DNA of 64,000 nucleotides, taken from positions 1,860,001 through 1,924,000 of the forward strand of contig BSBM01000965.1 of the NCBI GenBank assembly GCA_027924585.1, read 5' to 3'. The notes beneath the pieces are model-generated. The model searched no databases, had not been told where the DNA came from, and was given only the letters and a program-made list of their open reading frames with translations. The stretch is from Larix kaempferi. Taxonomy: Eukaryota > Streptophyta > Pinopsida > Pinales > Pinaceae. Positions 21,430 through 33,587 of the stretch are shown one piece after another. The position numbers and the translations under genes are program-made. Every line of letters begins with the position of its first letter. Positions within the stretch are counted from its first letter, which is position 1.

Positions 21430-22892
21430 TGGGACACATTTTCAGAAGCCATTCCAAGCATGGTGAGAGGAGGATCCTTCCCATGGCTATGGATGTAAAC
21501 ACTGTGTGATGAGCATCAGGACGATGCTCTAGTTACTGCTTTGGATATGCATCAATTGGATGCTTTGTATGATCAGTTGGATCATGTATATTGATATGCA
21601 TCAGTTGGATGCTTTGTATGATCAGTTGGATCATGTATATGTATATGCATTAGGTGGATGCTTTATATGATCAGTTGGATAATGTATGATGATATGCATT
21701 AGGATGATGTAGTGACGATGATCAGGATGATCATGTGTGATGAGTATCAGGATGATACTCTGGATATATGCATTAGGACGATGCAGTGACGATGATCGGG
21801 ATGATCATGTGTGATAAGTATCAGGATAATACTATGGATGATATGCATTAGGACGATGCTATGATGATGATCAGGATGATCATGTGTGATGAGTATTAGG
21901 ATGATTCTCTGGATCATAGGCATTAGGATGATGCAGTGACGATGATCAGGATGATCATGTGTGATGAGTATCAGGATGATACTCTGGATGATATGCATCA
22001 GGACGATGCTATGATGATGATCAGGATGATCATGTGATGATGTACATCAGGATGATGTATGGTGAGTATCAGGTTGATACTCTATGGCCTTGGACAGGTT
22101 GTGCAGATGAGCATGTAAATTGACCTGGGAGAGCTTGTCGGTCATGCTTTGGCACATAAAGGATATTTGGATACGCTTTCGAGGTTTTTCTCTAGGAGGA
22201 CATGTAACTAGACTTGGGAGATCTTGTCGGTCATGCTATGGAACATAAAGGATCCTTGGATACTCTTTTGAGGCTTTGTCCTATGGAATATAATAGCACC
22301 CTGGGAGATCCGATAGGTTGAGCAGTACGCTCGTAATCAGTCCTGGAATACTCTTTCGAGGTTTTTCCATGACCACATGTAACCAGACCTGGGAGATCCG
22401 ATAGGTTGAGCAGTATGCTAGTAATCAGTCATGGGATGCTCTTTCGAGGCTTTATGGTGACCACATGTAAGTAGACCTGGGAGATATTGTCAGTCGTGCT
22501 TCGGCACATAAAGGATCTTGGGAGACTTTTTCGAGGCATTGTGGTGGGAGTCACATGTAAGTTGACATGGTAGATCTTCCCGGTCATGCTTCGACACATA
22601 AAGGATCTTGGGATACTCTTTCGAGGCATTGTTATGCATGTAATAAGTCCTAAGGATTCCACAGTATGGCCAGTGTTGATGAAGACCTACAGGAGATGGT
22701 CCTACATCCAACATGAAAAAGGGATGGCTCTGTAGAAATTCCTATGACGAGAAGAATTCAGAGATAGCCCAGTAATCGAGATAACAGGTACATCAGTAGT
22801 GATGATGATGATGCTCTGTGATCCAGTGACAATGATCCAGCTCCAGAATTGATGACTTGTGTCAAAAGAATACCTTCCTAGTTAAGAGGGAG
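21430..22892 (+). repeat. Kb 3' UTR: two minisatellite arrays and PPT
   Basis: Array 1 (about 21520-22080) is made of units of roughly 75 bp around GATGATCAGGATGATCATGTGTGA and ATGCATTAGGAYGATGC, in eight or so degenerate copies; a 5' part has TTGGATGCTTTGTATGATCAG units. Array 2 (about 22095-22660) has units of roughly 100 bp with CTGGGAGATC, CGGCACATAAAGGAT and CTTTCGAGG. The PPT AAGAGGGAG (22884-22892) precedes the LTR. No coding role is evident. Confidence 0.8.
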
Positions 22893-23538
22893 TGTTGATG
22901 TATTTGTATCTTTGGAAGATATTCACTTGTATATTGTGCGTATTACATTTTTACTTTATTGTATCCCCAACGGAGATGTATTATTCCTCTGATTGGAAGT
23001 GTCGTCATGTGTACTTGCAAGTTTTGCAAGTTATATTGTAAGTGTCGTAACTTATACTTGATGGGTTATTAGACCATCTTGATGGGGTCGGTCCTGTATG
23101 AATCATGTGGGTCAAAGGGTTATTAGACCACCCTAGAGGGGTCAGCCAAGTTAGTTTTATGTTAAGTGGTTAAGTTGGTCCCGACCTAGTTAATGTTAAA
23201 AGACAAGTAAAGTAGTATATAAATAGAGAGTGTGTCTCTCTCATTTTACACATTCTCTCATTCACTCACTTCGCATTAGTGAGAGAGAGGAGGAGTGCGC
23301 ACAAGTGGAGGAGGAGCATGCTGCTGAAGATATCTATCTCTTGGGTTTGATCATGGTGATCCTAGTATTGATGCTTATTCTATCTCTGAGGAAGTTGCGA
23401 GGTTTTTCACCTTCTTGGTTTTCCCCAATGAAATGTTTTGTGTCTCTTGTCTCTTGTCTCTTATGCTTGACATGTTGTACATGTTGTTCTTTCAGTTAAG
23501 ATCCTAGATATATTGAATTAAATGATGAAAAACTAACA
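22893..23538 (+). repeat. Kb 3' LTR (646 bp)
   Basis: TGTTGATGTATTTG to AAAACTAACA. TATA box TATATAAATAG near 23216. It holds the family U3 repeats TTATTAGACCA. It is followed by GAAAC; the matching left flank is lost because the 5' end is truncated. Confidence 0.9.
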
Positions 23539-25031
23539 GAAACCAATCTTATTATGAGCACCAACTCATAGTTAACAAGCACCAACTTGTGTAGTCAGAC
23601 ACGCACCTAAGCTTCCAGGAACCAACCTGTGGAAGACAACAATATTCTTATGAGCACCAACTCATAGTTAGCAAGAACCAACTTTCATGGTCAAGAACAC
23701 ATCTGAGATTCCAAGAAACAATCTTCGGAAGACACCAATATTATATCCTTGCCCCATCCTACCACCCAGATATAGATTTCTTCTTGTATACCTCGATCAA
23801 AATCCACTTTGAACTTTTTTATATGTTTCACATGTTCTTCACAAATTTTTGAGCATACTATGCTTCACATTTCCATCTCTTTCTATGCAACCACTTCTTG
23901 TATCCTTCTGTGCAAATGCCAAATGATTCTTGCATTAAATGATACCGGTGATTCTACAAGACCTACTTCTTGTACTTCTATGCAACTACTCCTTGTGCTT
24001 TTGCGCAACTTGTCCTTACACTTCTGCGAGACTAGTTCTTGTAATTTGTATTGTCATGTACTCTTGTGCACTTATTCAAATCATTCAGTCATTGATTGCC
24101 CTAAGCATTTCATTTGTTCCCCAAATCTTGCAATTTCATAATACTACATCTTTCTCTTCCAAGATTATCTAAACACATATCAATATTTCTCTTATTTATA
24201 CCGATCTTACTCAATTGATATGTCCACAAGTTGGGTTTCTCTAAGTGGGTGACACCCCTTCTTCCTTTGTTCTTGGTCAAGCTTACCACCCATCTTATTC
24301 TTTCATCGGAGTGCACTTTTGTATATTTACTGACTTCACAGTGAGACTTGCGCACTAGAGTTCCATGACTTGGTGGGACTTGTGCACATACAACCTTATT
24401 CTGTATACTTCTTCAAACTAGCTTCTAGACTTCAATTCCATCACCAAGTTCAACATTCTCTTTGATATTTAGTGGGGCTTGCTAAGACTTGCACACATAT
24501 TTTCTATATACTTCTTCAAGCTGTATTTAATACTTCCATGCCAACACCAAGTTCACCTATCTCTTTGACATCAATGAAAACACTAAGCTCAACACAGATC
24601 CAACAGAGCATCAGTTATTGCGATACTGCATTCTTGGTGAATGCCATTTTTTCCAGTCTTAGTTCTTCAGATCATCCATGTTTGGACCATGATTACACTC
24701 CATTTTTTGGACACTTATGATGTACAGAGAAATTATCCATGTATTGATCAAGTCCCATTTGCGCCTCATTCTATTTTTGTATATTGAGACATTGATATGA
24801 GCATGGGAATGCCCGCCTTGTCCATATATTTGAGATTATATGCACCTCATCCATTTTGAATATTGTATCTACAGGTTCCTCCCTTGTAGTCCTAGCAAAG
24901 AGTATGTTCCACCCTCCGATGTAGTCTCATTTCTCTATATTACTGTGACACCCATACCTTGGAATAGAAATATCCTATGATATTTGTCAGCCATATGATG
25001 AGATTCCTCCCTCACACATCAGGGGGGGATC
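23539..25031 (+). mobile_element. Tl2: 3' UTR of a Tat-like Gypsy element
   Basis: Non-coding. It begins with two degenerate copies (about 23545-23745) of a roughly 100 bp unit with TATGAGCACCAACTCATAGTTA, then AT/C-rich sequence, a GATATGAGCATGGG motif near 24790 shared with Tl1, and the PPT TCAGGGGGGGATC at 25019-25031. Gag-pol is not present; Kb occupies the left side. Confidence 0.6.
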
Positions 25032-26726
25032 TATTAACACCAAAATATTTTCCTCTCTACTCATCCCACTAGCCACACCATATCCCCACATCATAACCAC
25101 TTTCCATTTCCACCATTTTGACCTTCACATGTCCAAAAATCCCAAATTTGCAAATTAAATTGGTCCATAACTAATATTTTGGATATTCCCCCCTTTTCTA
25201 CAAAACGAGGGAAGTTGGCACATTCCTTAAAAATGGGAAAAATAGAAAAATCCACAAGAAAAGGGAAAATTCCCAAAAAGTAAAAAATAAGTGGGAAAAT
25301 TTTAAAAACCTATAAAAGAGGGGAAAACCTAATTTTTATCCAAATACTAGCGGTCAACAAATACAATAGACACCCAAAACCATCAACTTGTTTTCCACCC
25401 AAATACTAGGGGAAAAACCATCAACCATTTCTTCTATATATTGAATGTGAAGGTCCCCAATTTCGTAGCATTTCTACATACATTTTTGCATACCATTACT
25501 CTATCAAAATTTCCACTGAAACCCTAAATCCGCTTTAAGCATTCTAGTTTCACCATTATTGGAGATTTTACACTTTGTGATGGGTAGATTGGATAACATT
25601 GGGATTCCAAGAGACGAGGAGGAATCTACTTCAAAAGGATACAAGGGCCCCTTTCCATTCTAGGTACTACCTGTTCCATGTACAATCCATTTCTATAAAT
25701 AAAAAACGATTCTTTTATTTACATGTTTGTTGAAAACTATTAGTTTATATTTACTCCATGAACATGCTTAGTTTAGATTTTATTTATGTTATTTATTTAA
25801 TGTATTTGTTATCAGTCAAATTATCACTTCTCCATCTGTGATCACATTCCGTTGACGATCACACAAAAGGACACTATGGATGGAAGAGCTCACTTGACCT
25901 TGGATGATTTGGAGCTAAATCCTCACTCCTTCAACTTAAAACTTATTTTTATGACACATTCACCGTAAAGCCACGACTCCTATACTTGACACATCGCGAG
26001 TAACTCGCGGGTCTCTATATTGACCACTCGCCGGTATCAATTAAAAGCTGAACCTGTGATTTTCTAATCCCACATGCTGCGAGTCACTTGCTAGTTCCTA
26101 GTTGGCATATTCGCGGGTGTCTTAAGGAAAGTTTGAAAAATATATTAAAAACAAGAATTGGGATTAGTTGAGTTAGGTATTCTAACTCCCCCAACTTCCC
26201 AATTCAACTTCCTTTCGAAAGGAACCCTTCTTTCCTTGCCATAAATGCAAGAGGAGGCCGTGAGAAAGGAACCAACTATTGAGAGTTATTATTATGCTGA
26301 AGAAATTCAAAGTCTAGAGAGAGGAGCAGGAGCCTAGGGCCTGGTTACGAAGTTGCTTGATGCAGAGTCAAGTATAATATTTGTATTTACTGCATTCTTT
26401 GATAATAAAAGATTGAGATACTCTTCCTTTCCAAATAAAGTGTTAATCTCTATTGTGTTTTTATTATAATTTGATGTTATTGCATTCATTAATATCAATA
26501 TTTATTTAAACTCAAACTGGTTCGAGGAAGGTCTGTGTGTTTTGCAGGTTTGTTGCTGTGGAGATCTAGAGAAAAGCTTAGACCGACTGTCATAAACAAG
26601 GTACACTTTCTCTAAACCTTGATCTTATTTGTTTACAGTAATGTATGCAGAGCCTTATGTATCTACCTGTCAACCCCTTGTATGTTGGTAGTATCTATCC
26701 CCTACTATAAGGTAAAATCCCTAACA
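25032..26726 (+). repeat. Tl2 LTR (1,695 bp)
   Basis: Starts TATTAACACC (TG changed to TA) after a PPT and ends CCCTAACA shortly before a PBS. A TATA box (CTATAAAAGAGG) lies near 25312. It contains a run of short near-repeats with ACTCGCGGGT/ACTCGCCGGT between about 25980 and 26120. Being bounded by a PPT on one side and a PBS on the other, it serves as both a 3' and a 5' LTR. Confidence 0.75.
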
Positions 26727-26733
26727 ATAGAAC

Positions 26734-26751
26734 TGGCGACTCCGCTGGGGA
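26734..26751 (+). other. Tl2 primer binding site
   Basis: TGGCGACTCCGCTGGGGA, seven bases after the LTR end. This class of site is common in plant Tat-lineage elements; I do not assign the tRNA with confidence. Confidence 0.75.
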
Positions 26752-27275
26752 AACCTTCTTGTTTTTTCTACTTTGGGCATCTTTGGTTTCTTCAATTTCA
26801 TAACTGTTCCAGTATCCTTTGAGGTCTTTAGGGTTTCTTTTTAAGATCCCTTTGTGTTGGCTTAGTCTAGTTTGGTTTGAAAAGTTATTTTTCTTCTTTT
26901 ATCAGTACCTACTCGCGTGTTTCCTGTATACACAGAAGTGCTCTTTCTGTTGTACCCGTGAGTTGCAGGCTCTGCTACCCACGCACATTCAGTTGCACCC
27001 CATGAGATGTTTGCTTATACAGTTGCGGGTTTGGTTTATAAGATTTGAACCTCTGCTTTAGGGTTTGATATTGGGTTTTTGGTCTAATCTTTGATTTTAC
27101 TTTTCTTTCTAACATTTGCTAGACACTCCTATTTCTCTTCTGGGTCTGTTCACAACCTTTCTAGAGGCCCCGTGATGTTCTTGGATTGATGTAGTTTGAT
27201 TTTGGTTTCCATTATTTTTTTTTAAGACTTTTTGAAGCCCACCCGTGACCTATCAGTGCATACAGTCACGCACTT
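26752..27275 (+). other. Tl2 leader, interrupted by Gy2 (no gene)
   Basis: T-rich untranslated leader following the PBS. No gag start is reached before the Gy2 LTR begins at 27276. The last five bases, CACTT, would be one copy of the Gy2 target duplication, but the other side is lost. Confidence 0.55.
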
Positions 27276-28676
27276 TGGTGGTCTCAAGGAATGGATGCCT
27301 AATTAGGGCAGCTAGACCAGGAGCCTACTTTAATTATCAACTAGGGGAGGTACAAACTTTAGAGGTGCTAACACTGTATGTGCTCTATAGTATAGTCTTC
27401 ATCGTGTTTAGGGTGTTGGTATATGTCTTAAAGGTTTCTCTAATCGAAGAATAAAGTGAGATGAAAATATTGCAAATCTGTGAATGACAAATTCCTATGC
27501 TAAGAAGTGAAATGCTGAAAACTATAAATCTACACTAAGAATTGAAATGCTGAAAGCTTGATAAACTTTTAGTCTAGAATTAAAATGCTGAATGTGGAGA
27601 TTCTAATCTAAGAAGTGAATACTGAAAATCCAGTGTTGAATATTGAAAGTCTAATCTAACAACTTAAATGCTGAAAACCAAATTCATAATATAAATATCC
27701 AATGCTAAGAATTAACCAATCTTACCTATTCGGATTAAACACTACGAGCAATGATCATTAATTAAACTAAAGAACTGAAAACAATTAACCTCTATGATCT
27801 AACTTCTGATCAAATAAATATGCATGAGATTCTAGATCTAAATCATTGTTTTAAAACTGATATAAGAATGCATGAAAACAATTGTCGAAATATGCATGCA
27901 CAGAATGCAGCTACAGGACTATGGAATGTGTTCTACCGAACTATAGAATGAGCGTTGATCAACTACAGAAAATATGCTGAACCAAAATAATATTTTAACT
28001 GAAATAAAACCATATTATTCAAATGCCATCAAAGTATTTTCATATACGATAAGAAGTAAATCGATTCATAGCATAAATGGAAAATACCTAAAAACAGAAT
28101 AAAGCTCCTGACTTACGTGTTGGAGGGGCCCTCCCCAACCCTTACTCAGGAATATAGAAAACTTATAAATGCAGGCTTCAAAGTAACATCAGTCTTCTTA
28201 TTAAGATAGTAACTTCATGGTTCAGGAAAGCCTGTAACACAAACTGTCTTCACAGTACAAAAATGTATAAAACGATTGTTTCTCCAAAATAGCAATAGGA
28301 TCCGCTCGCTACCCGAGAGGTCCATATATATGTGCTTCTACTTCTAACCTAGTCTATTATCATAAACGTCGATCCTCTTAATCAGGTATTCTCTAGAATT
28401 TAGGGAGATATGAGTGTTGAGCCCCTTTGTTATCTGTAGTCTCAAGCTTTGACTCTCATTGATCCCTCAAGACCTTCATGCCCTATTTATGCCTGCTCAT
28501 TCCAAGGTTAGCACATATAAAAACACTTTTAACATAAAAAGAATAATCTCTAAGACATGCTCATTAAATAATCAAAGAAACTACATTTTCTCACAAAATA
28601 GGTGTATTTCCTTCATCAAATATTGTGCTTTCCTATGGCAAAAAGGCTATAGGATACCTATAAGTTGGGTTCATCA
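27276..28676 (-). repeat. Gy2 3' LTR (1,401 bp)
   Basis: Plus strand TGGTGGTCTCAAGG to GGGTTCATCA; matched over its first roughly 750 bases by 43906-44653. TATA box GGCATAAATAGGGC (minus) near 28485, about 190 bases from the LTR start. One block repeats the theme AGTGAAATGCTGAAA several times (about 27470-27670). Confidence 0.9.
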
Positions 28677-28688
28677 TCTCCCCCATGC
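28677..28688 (-). other. Gy2 polypurine tract
   Basis: Minus strand GCATGGGGGAGA, directly before the LTR start TGATGAACCC. It begins only 9 bases after the X2 stop codon. Confidence 0.8.
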
Positions 28689-28697
28689 TTGAAGGAT

Positions 28698-31049
28698 TCA
28701 CCCATCCTTGGGTGACATGCTCAGCTCTTCGATAGATTCTCTGATGTCCCATGCAACCATTCTAGGAGTCCCTACTTGCCTGTAGTAACCCATGCACTGA
28801 TCATCCCTGGCCCATGTTCTTTTCTCTTCTTCCTCATTAATCTGCTCTTTAATAATTAGAGGGAGGAAAAATGGAGGATTCATCTTCATGCCAACCCATC
28901 TGAGTTGATTCTTGATCAAGGATTCTCCTCTGTATAGCTTAGCTTTGACGAGGGAAGCTTCTAGTCTGAGAGGGGAATGAGGCTCCTTCTTCCTCAAATC
29001 ATCTCCAATCCTTGACCACCTATCACTGATGGCCTCATGTACCTCTTTGTATGTGCATTGAAGGGTGAGATCAAAATGTGTGACTACCTCCTATTTTTTT
29101 TCAAGCAAGATAGGAATTAACTCTTTATCAGTGGTGATAGTTTGGTGGGCCTGCATTAACCTCTCAGGGTGAGATGATTCAGCCCTGATCCATAATGGAT
29201 TCTGCCACTTTTCTGCAAGATATAAATGATCATCTTGTGCCCTTTCTACCTCATTGTTCATCCATAAGCATAATGCTCTTATCTGGAAGTCGCCTACATA
29301 TGGATTCGGTGACCAGTTAGGTGTGATTGGCACTACGAAGTTGTGCAAGAAGAATTCACACAAATGATCCCTTTCCAACTCTGTGCAGTCCAGAGAGGTG
29401 TCCGCAAATTCCCTTGTACTGTTCAATTCCAGAGACAGGCCTTGTTTTAACCTCTGCAGCTGGAACCTTCCCCACTTTTCCTTTAAGTAGAGCATATAGA
29501 TTCTAGACAGGGGTCTAACTTGCAATATTTCATCATAGATTTTTGTAGTGGCAGTCAATGTGTCCTCTAGTTGCTAGATTTTCTGGTCCTTCTAAGCCAA
29601 TTTTGTTTGAGCTTGGCTCAATTTCTTCCTTAGTGCTGCATTTTGTTGTTCTTCCAGCCTCATCTCCACTGCATGCTAGATTTTCAATATATGCGTCTTC
29701 TCCTGTACAAACAGTGGAGGTGTTGGTGAAGTTGACTGGCTTCTCTGAATTCTTGCCTCAACCTTTAACGATGACAACTCTTCCCTGACCTTTGATAACT
29801 CTATAAGTGCCTCAACTAGCTGGTTAGTGGCTTCAGGGTTTATGTCTTGGTCAGCAGGCCTTACATCCTGATCAGCAGGGTTCCATTAGTCATCATACTT
29901 TTCCTCAGGTGTGGTTGGGTCGTCCTGGTCTATCCAATCGTCATCACCATCAGATACGTCCTGAATTATTGGGTTGGGCTTCCGTTCTACCTCTTTTTCA
30001 TGCTTGGTTTTGGGTGGTTGTGTGAACCTTTTGCTTCTTCGCTTTGGCCCTTTCTCACTGGTGAACACCCCTATTTCCTTTTGGCAGGAGCCATATCTGG
30101 AATGCTTAATTTTCATCAGGGTATCGGCCACACTATCCAAGTCGATTTTTCTCTTGGCCCCTGATATGGAAGTGGATTTTTCCTTTATCCCTGAGGCTGG
30201 GGGTATGCCTACATTGGGTGTACCTCTCATCCTCTGCACATCATCTACTGAGATTACCACTAACTCCTCCCATGAAAGGTCTGGGACTTGTACTATTAAC
30301 TCTTCATGAATTATCGACTTGATTATCCCATGGTGGGTTAACACATCCTCTTTTCCTTCAATAAATTTCTTGCTCATTTCTCTCAATGATAGGAGAAGAT
30401 AATAAGGAATGCTTATGTTGTTGTTTGGTGTGATGTGGCTCCTGTGCCTCAAAAGATCCAAAATTTGAAAATGGAAGAGAGGGACATAACTCAGCCTCCC
30501 GTTACATGATACATATTTCTGAACGATAGCAGCTACTTCATGCCAAGGTGTTGGCATAGTGACCCTATTGACTCCATTTTTGTCTTCTTCATAAACCTCT
30601 CCGGGTCTAAAGAAAACTGCCTTTGCACTCTGGTTGGCTTCCCTATCTTCCATGGCCCAGTGTAGACCCAACGGTATCCCTATATATTTTGCAATGGCTT
30701 CCTCATCCTTTCTGATACGAAGTCCTCTATCCCGGGTGACGAACTGCTCCTCTTTGATGTGCTTCAAGTTTCTTGCGAATTCCAAAGATACCTCTGTATT
30801 AGACCCCCTCAGCCCTGAGATGAAGGGCATCCAGCCCTCATTATGGAGGATAGATAAAACCCTTGGGTTTTCATAAATAGCTCTGTGATACTCTGGTTCA
30901 CTCTTTTTGAACCCCTTTGTCATCTTTGGATTTCCTACTAGAATCAGCAAAATGAAAAACTTTGAGTGTGGCTGTCTTACCTCGACTGACCGGGATTGAT
31001 TCATAGGTTCGAAGGCAGCTGCTGGCTGAGTGACAGTGCGAACTTTCAT
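28698..31049 (-). pseudogene. X2: extra ORF between integrase and 3' LTR of Gy2
   Basis: One phase of 784 codons broken by at least five stops (at 29886, three between 29885 and 29559, and at 29091). Residues of about 50-260 form a helical domain with RGLRIRKDEEAIAKYIGIP, PTPWHEVAAIVQKYV and LFHFQILDLLRHRSHI. From memory this resembles the 'putative plant transposon protein' domain carried by some Gypsy elements. Then come a basic/acidic linker, a coiled coil (about residues 425-490) and a C-terminal helical domain. No signal peptide or membrane segment is evident, so 'envelope' is not justified. The layout parallels X1 and X3. ATG at 31049. Confidence 0.7.
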
Positions 31050-32163
31050 TTTTCCTTCTTCTGGAGATCCCTTATTGCAAAACTAGATCTTTTCTACAGA
31101 CTATGTCGTCTTATTTAGCTGTTCTCGCACACCTCTCTCGATTGTTTTGAATTGTACTTGCCACCTTACACGTTTCTTTCCATTATTGATCCCTGCTTTT
31201 CTTTCCATAATTGTGCATTGCACTTCTGCTATGATCATTGGGGAATATGGTGGTTGGATGTGGAGATTGTTATTCTGACATGCCGAAAAGTGGGTAATCA
31301 TAATTTCATGAGGTGATCTGAACCTTGCCACCGATTTAACATGAAAATTTTCCTCAGCTTCAGAAATAACTATTTTGTGAGTTGATGATTTGACCTTGAA
31401 AATAAAACAAAGAGTTTTAGAGATTACTTGGTTATTCTTAGCGTACCTGACTGCATGACGTGGCTCGATTTCATGGGCGTTGTATTCTGTAGTAGATTTC
31501 CAAATTGTCTATAGTTATAATAGGCATGTCAGTAATTATGTTTGTTTTGCCTTTATTCAACCGGTTCTTTTGAAATTGTTGTATCTGCTTGCTTTGATTT
31601 TTGTGTCAAATTTCGATTTGACTTTGTGCTTATGCTCTGCACTGAGTTTCTAATTCGTTTTTTTTTTTGTAGTGCTGGCTCACTTGAGGATATGGCAAGC
31701 TCGCGTGAATATATGGCAGAATCACTTGAATAAATTGGTTGCTTGATTGAATTCTGTAGTGCCTGATATTTTTGCTGGCTCACTTGAATACATGACTGGC
31801 TCGCTTGAATATTGATACCTAGCTCGCTTGATTTGATCTATTTATAATATGTGTGCTGGTTCTTCATGGGGATGTATGATTTCTTGCAATTCACTTATGA
31901 TAACCTTGAGTGAATCATTTTTTGATTTTTCATTTGATTTTGATTTTGTTTTTTTTCATTTTCTTTCTATATATTTTTCATTTTTTTTTTCTTTTTATTT
32001 TTTCTTTGTTTTTTTTTCATCACTTTTTTTCATTTTTTTTTCATTTTTTTTCATTTTTCTCTTTTTTTATTTCTTTTATTTTAGTAACTGCAGATCAGTT
32101 ACCTTCAATGCTCTCTATCAGCATTAGACTTTGCTGGTAGAGTATGTCTGTGAATTCTTTTTT
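31050..32163 (-). other. Gy2 spacer between integrase and X2
   Basis: No gene is supported. It contains degenerate 25 bp repeats of CTGGCTCGCTTGAATA (plus strand, about 31670-31845) and an extreme T-rich tract (plus, about 31915-32080). It may hold the X2 promoter; I could not pick a convincing TATA box. Confidence 0.6.
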
Positions 32164-33587
32164 TTACTGTGGTGTCTTGTAGATTTTTAATTTCTGTCCA
32201 TTCACCAACATGGGGAACTTTTCATCATATATTGTTGTAATTCTGATAGCTCCACTGTCATAGATCTTTTCAATGATGTAGGGTATGAGCCATCTATTTG
32301 TTAGTTTGAATTTGAAGGTGTGAAACCTAGAGTCATAGAGTAGTGCCCAATCACCTTCCTTGAATGTTTTCTGCTTTATGTGTGTGTCATGCCACTTCTT
32401 TCTTTGATGTTGGATGATTTCAGTATGGCCAAGTGCTTGTTGGTGTTGTTCATCCAATTGATTTAATTGTAGCATGTGTTCTTGTTGGATGTCTGAAAGT
32501 TCCATATTCAACTATGCTTCAATTCTTAATGTCTTGATTCCAAATTCAATGGGTAGCATAACTTTCTTTCCATAGACTAGCTCATATGGTGTGAATCCTG
32601 TTCTTGTTTTCCATTTGGTATTATAAGCCCAAACTACTTCACTTAACCTGTCTGCCCAATCTCTTTTGTGGAGTTGCACTATCTTTGTCAAAATCCTCTC
32701 TAACTCTCTGTTGGTTACGTCAGCTTGACCATTAGCTTGATGGTAATAGGAGGAGGATTGTCTGTGCTTAACATTGTTTCTTCGAAGCAAGTCTTCTATC
32801 AGATTTGATGTAAATTGTGGTCCTTGATTAGAAACTAGTTTTCTTGGGACCCCAAACCTATGGAAGATCTGCTCAGTGAAAAAATTTTCCACGTTGGTTT
32901 CATTTGTTGCAGCAATTGCTTCTACCTCAGTCCACTTGTAAGGTAGTCAATGCATAGTAGGATGTAGCTTTTTTTATTTGACTGTGGGTTGATTGGACCA
33001 ACGAAATCAAATCCCCATTTTTCGAATGCCTCCAAGGATATTTGTGGATGGAGATGCATTTCTTCTTTTTGTGTTGGCTTCCCCATTCACTGGAAGTCAT
33101 CACAGTGTGAAACATATTCAGAAGCATCCTTGTGGAGTGTTGGCCAATAATACCCTGTTTGCAAAATTTTATAGGCTATCCTCTTTGCAACATAGTGTCC
33201 TCCACATGGTTCATTATGAGTGGCATGCATTATGTCATGCACTTCATCTTCTCTAATGCATCTTCTGAGTATTTTATCTGGTCCTTTTTTGAAGAGCATT
33301 CCCTCTATCCAGGTGTAACTAGCACTTTGTCTTATGACCTTATTCTTCTCTTTGTAGCTGTATTGTGCTAGAAATCTTCCAGTCACTAAATATTTTTCTA
33401 TGTCAAAAAACCATGGGCTCCTTGTGGAGATTGCAAAAATATGCTCATCAGGAAAACTGTCATTTACCACTTCGTTATCTTGTCCATGGGTGAGCCTAGA
33501 CATAAAATCAGCCACTACATTGTGTTTGCCTAGCTTATCCAAAATTGTGATGTCAAACTCTTGCAGGAGGAGTAGCCATCTAATGAT
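32164..33587 (-). pseudogene. pol: Gy2 integrase
   Basis: Integrase with an N-terminal zinc-binding region (HATHNEPCGGHYVAKRIAYK) whose closing CxxC reads CDDF, losing a Cys. The catalytic core shows WGFDFVGPI (first Asp), VSNQGPQFTS where the second Asp is Asn, and NGQADVTNRELERIL where Asp replaces the usual Glu. The C-terminus ends LLYDSRFHTFKFKL, then LVNGQKLKIY, with no chromodomain. There are a frameshift and several stops between 33087 and 32892. Integrase inserts the cDNA into the host chromosome; this copy would be inactive. Confidence 0.85.

Larger units (their letters stand above)
16820..23538 (+). mobile_element. Kb: Ty1/Copia element of the K family, 5' LTR truncated
   Basis: Plus-strand relative of Ka and Kc. 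Order: partial 5' LTR, PBS, leader, gag remnant, the same non-Copia insert as Ka, integrase tail repeats, intron-like segment, RT-RNase H, repetitive 3' UTR, PPT, complete 3' LTR. The 5' LTR lacks its first roughly 315 bases (U3), so it begins just before the TATA box. The missing gag-protease-integrase means it could move only with help in trans. Confidence 0.85.

Noticed and set aside
21747-21998. His/Ile-rich minus-strand frame in the Kb 3' UTR
   Set aside because: It is the translation of the GATGATCAGGAT minisatellite.
28698-31049. X2 as a retroviral envelope gene
   Set aside because: No signal peptide, transmembrane segment or cleavage site is visible. Position alone is not evidence.
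31849-32140. Phe-rich open frames in the T-rich tract
   Set aside because: Pure composition effect of a poly-T stretch.
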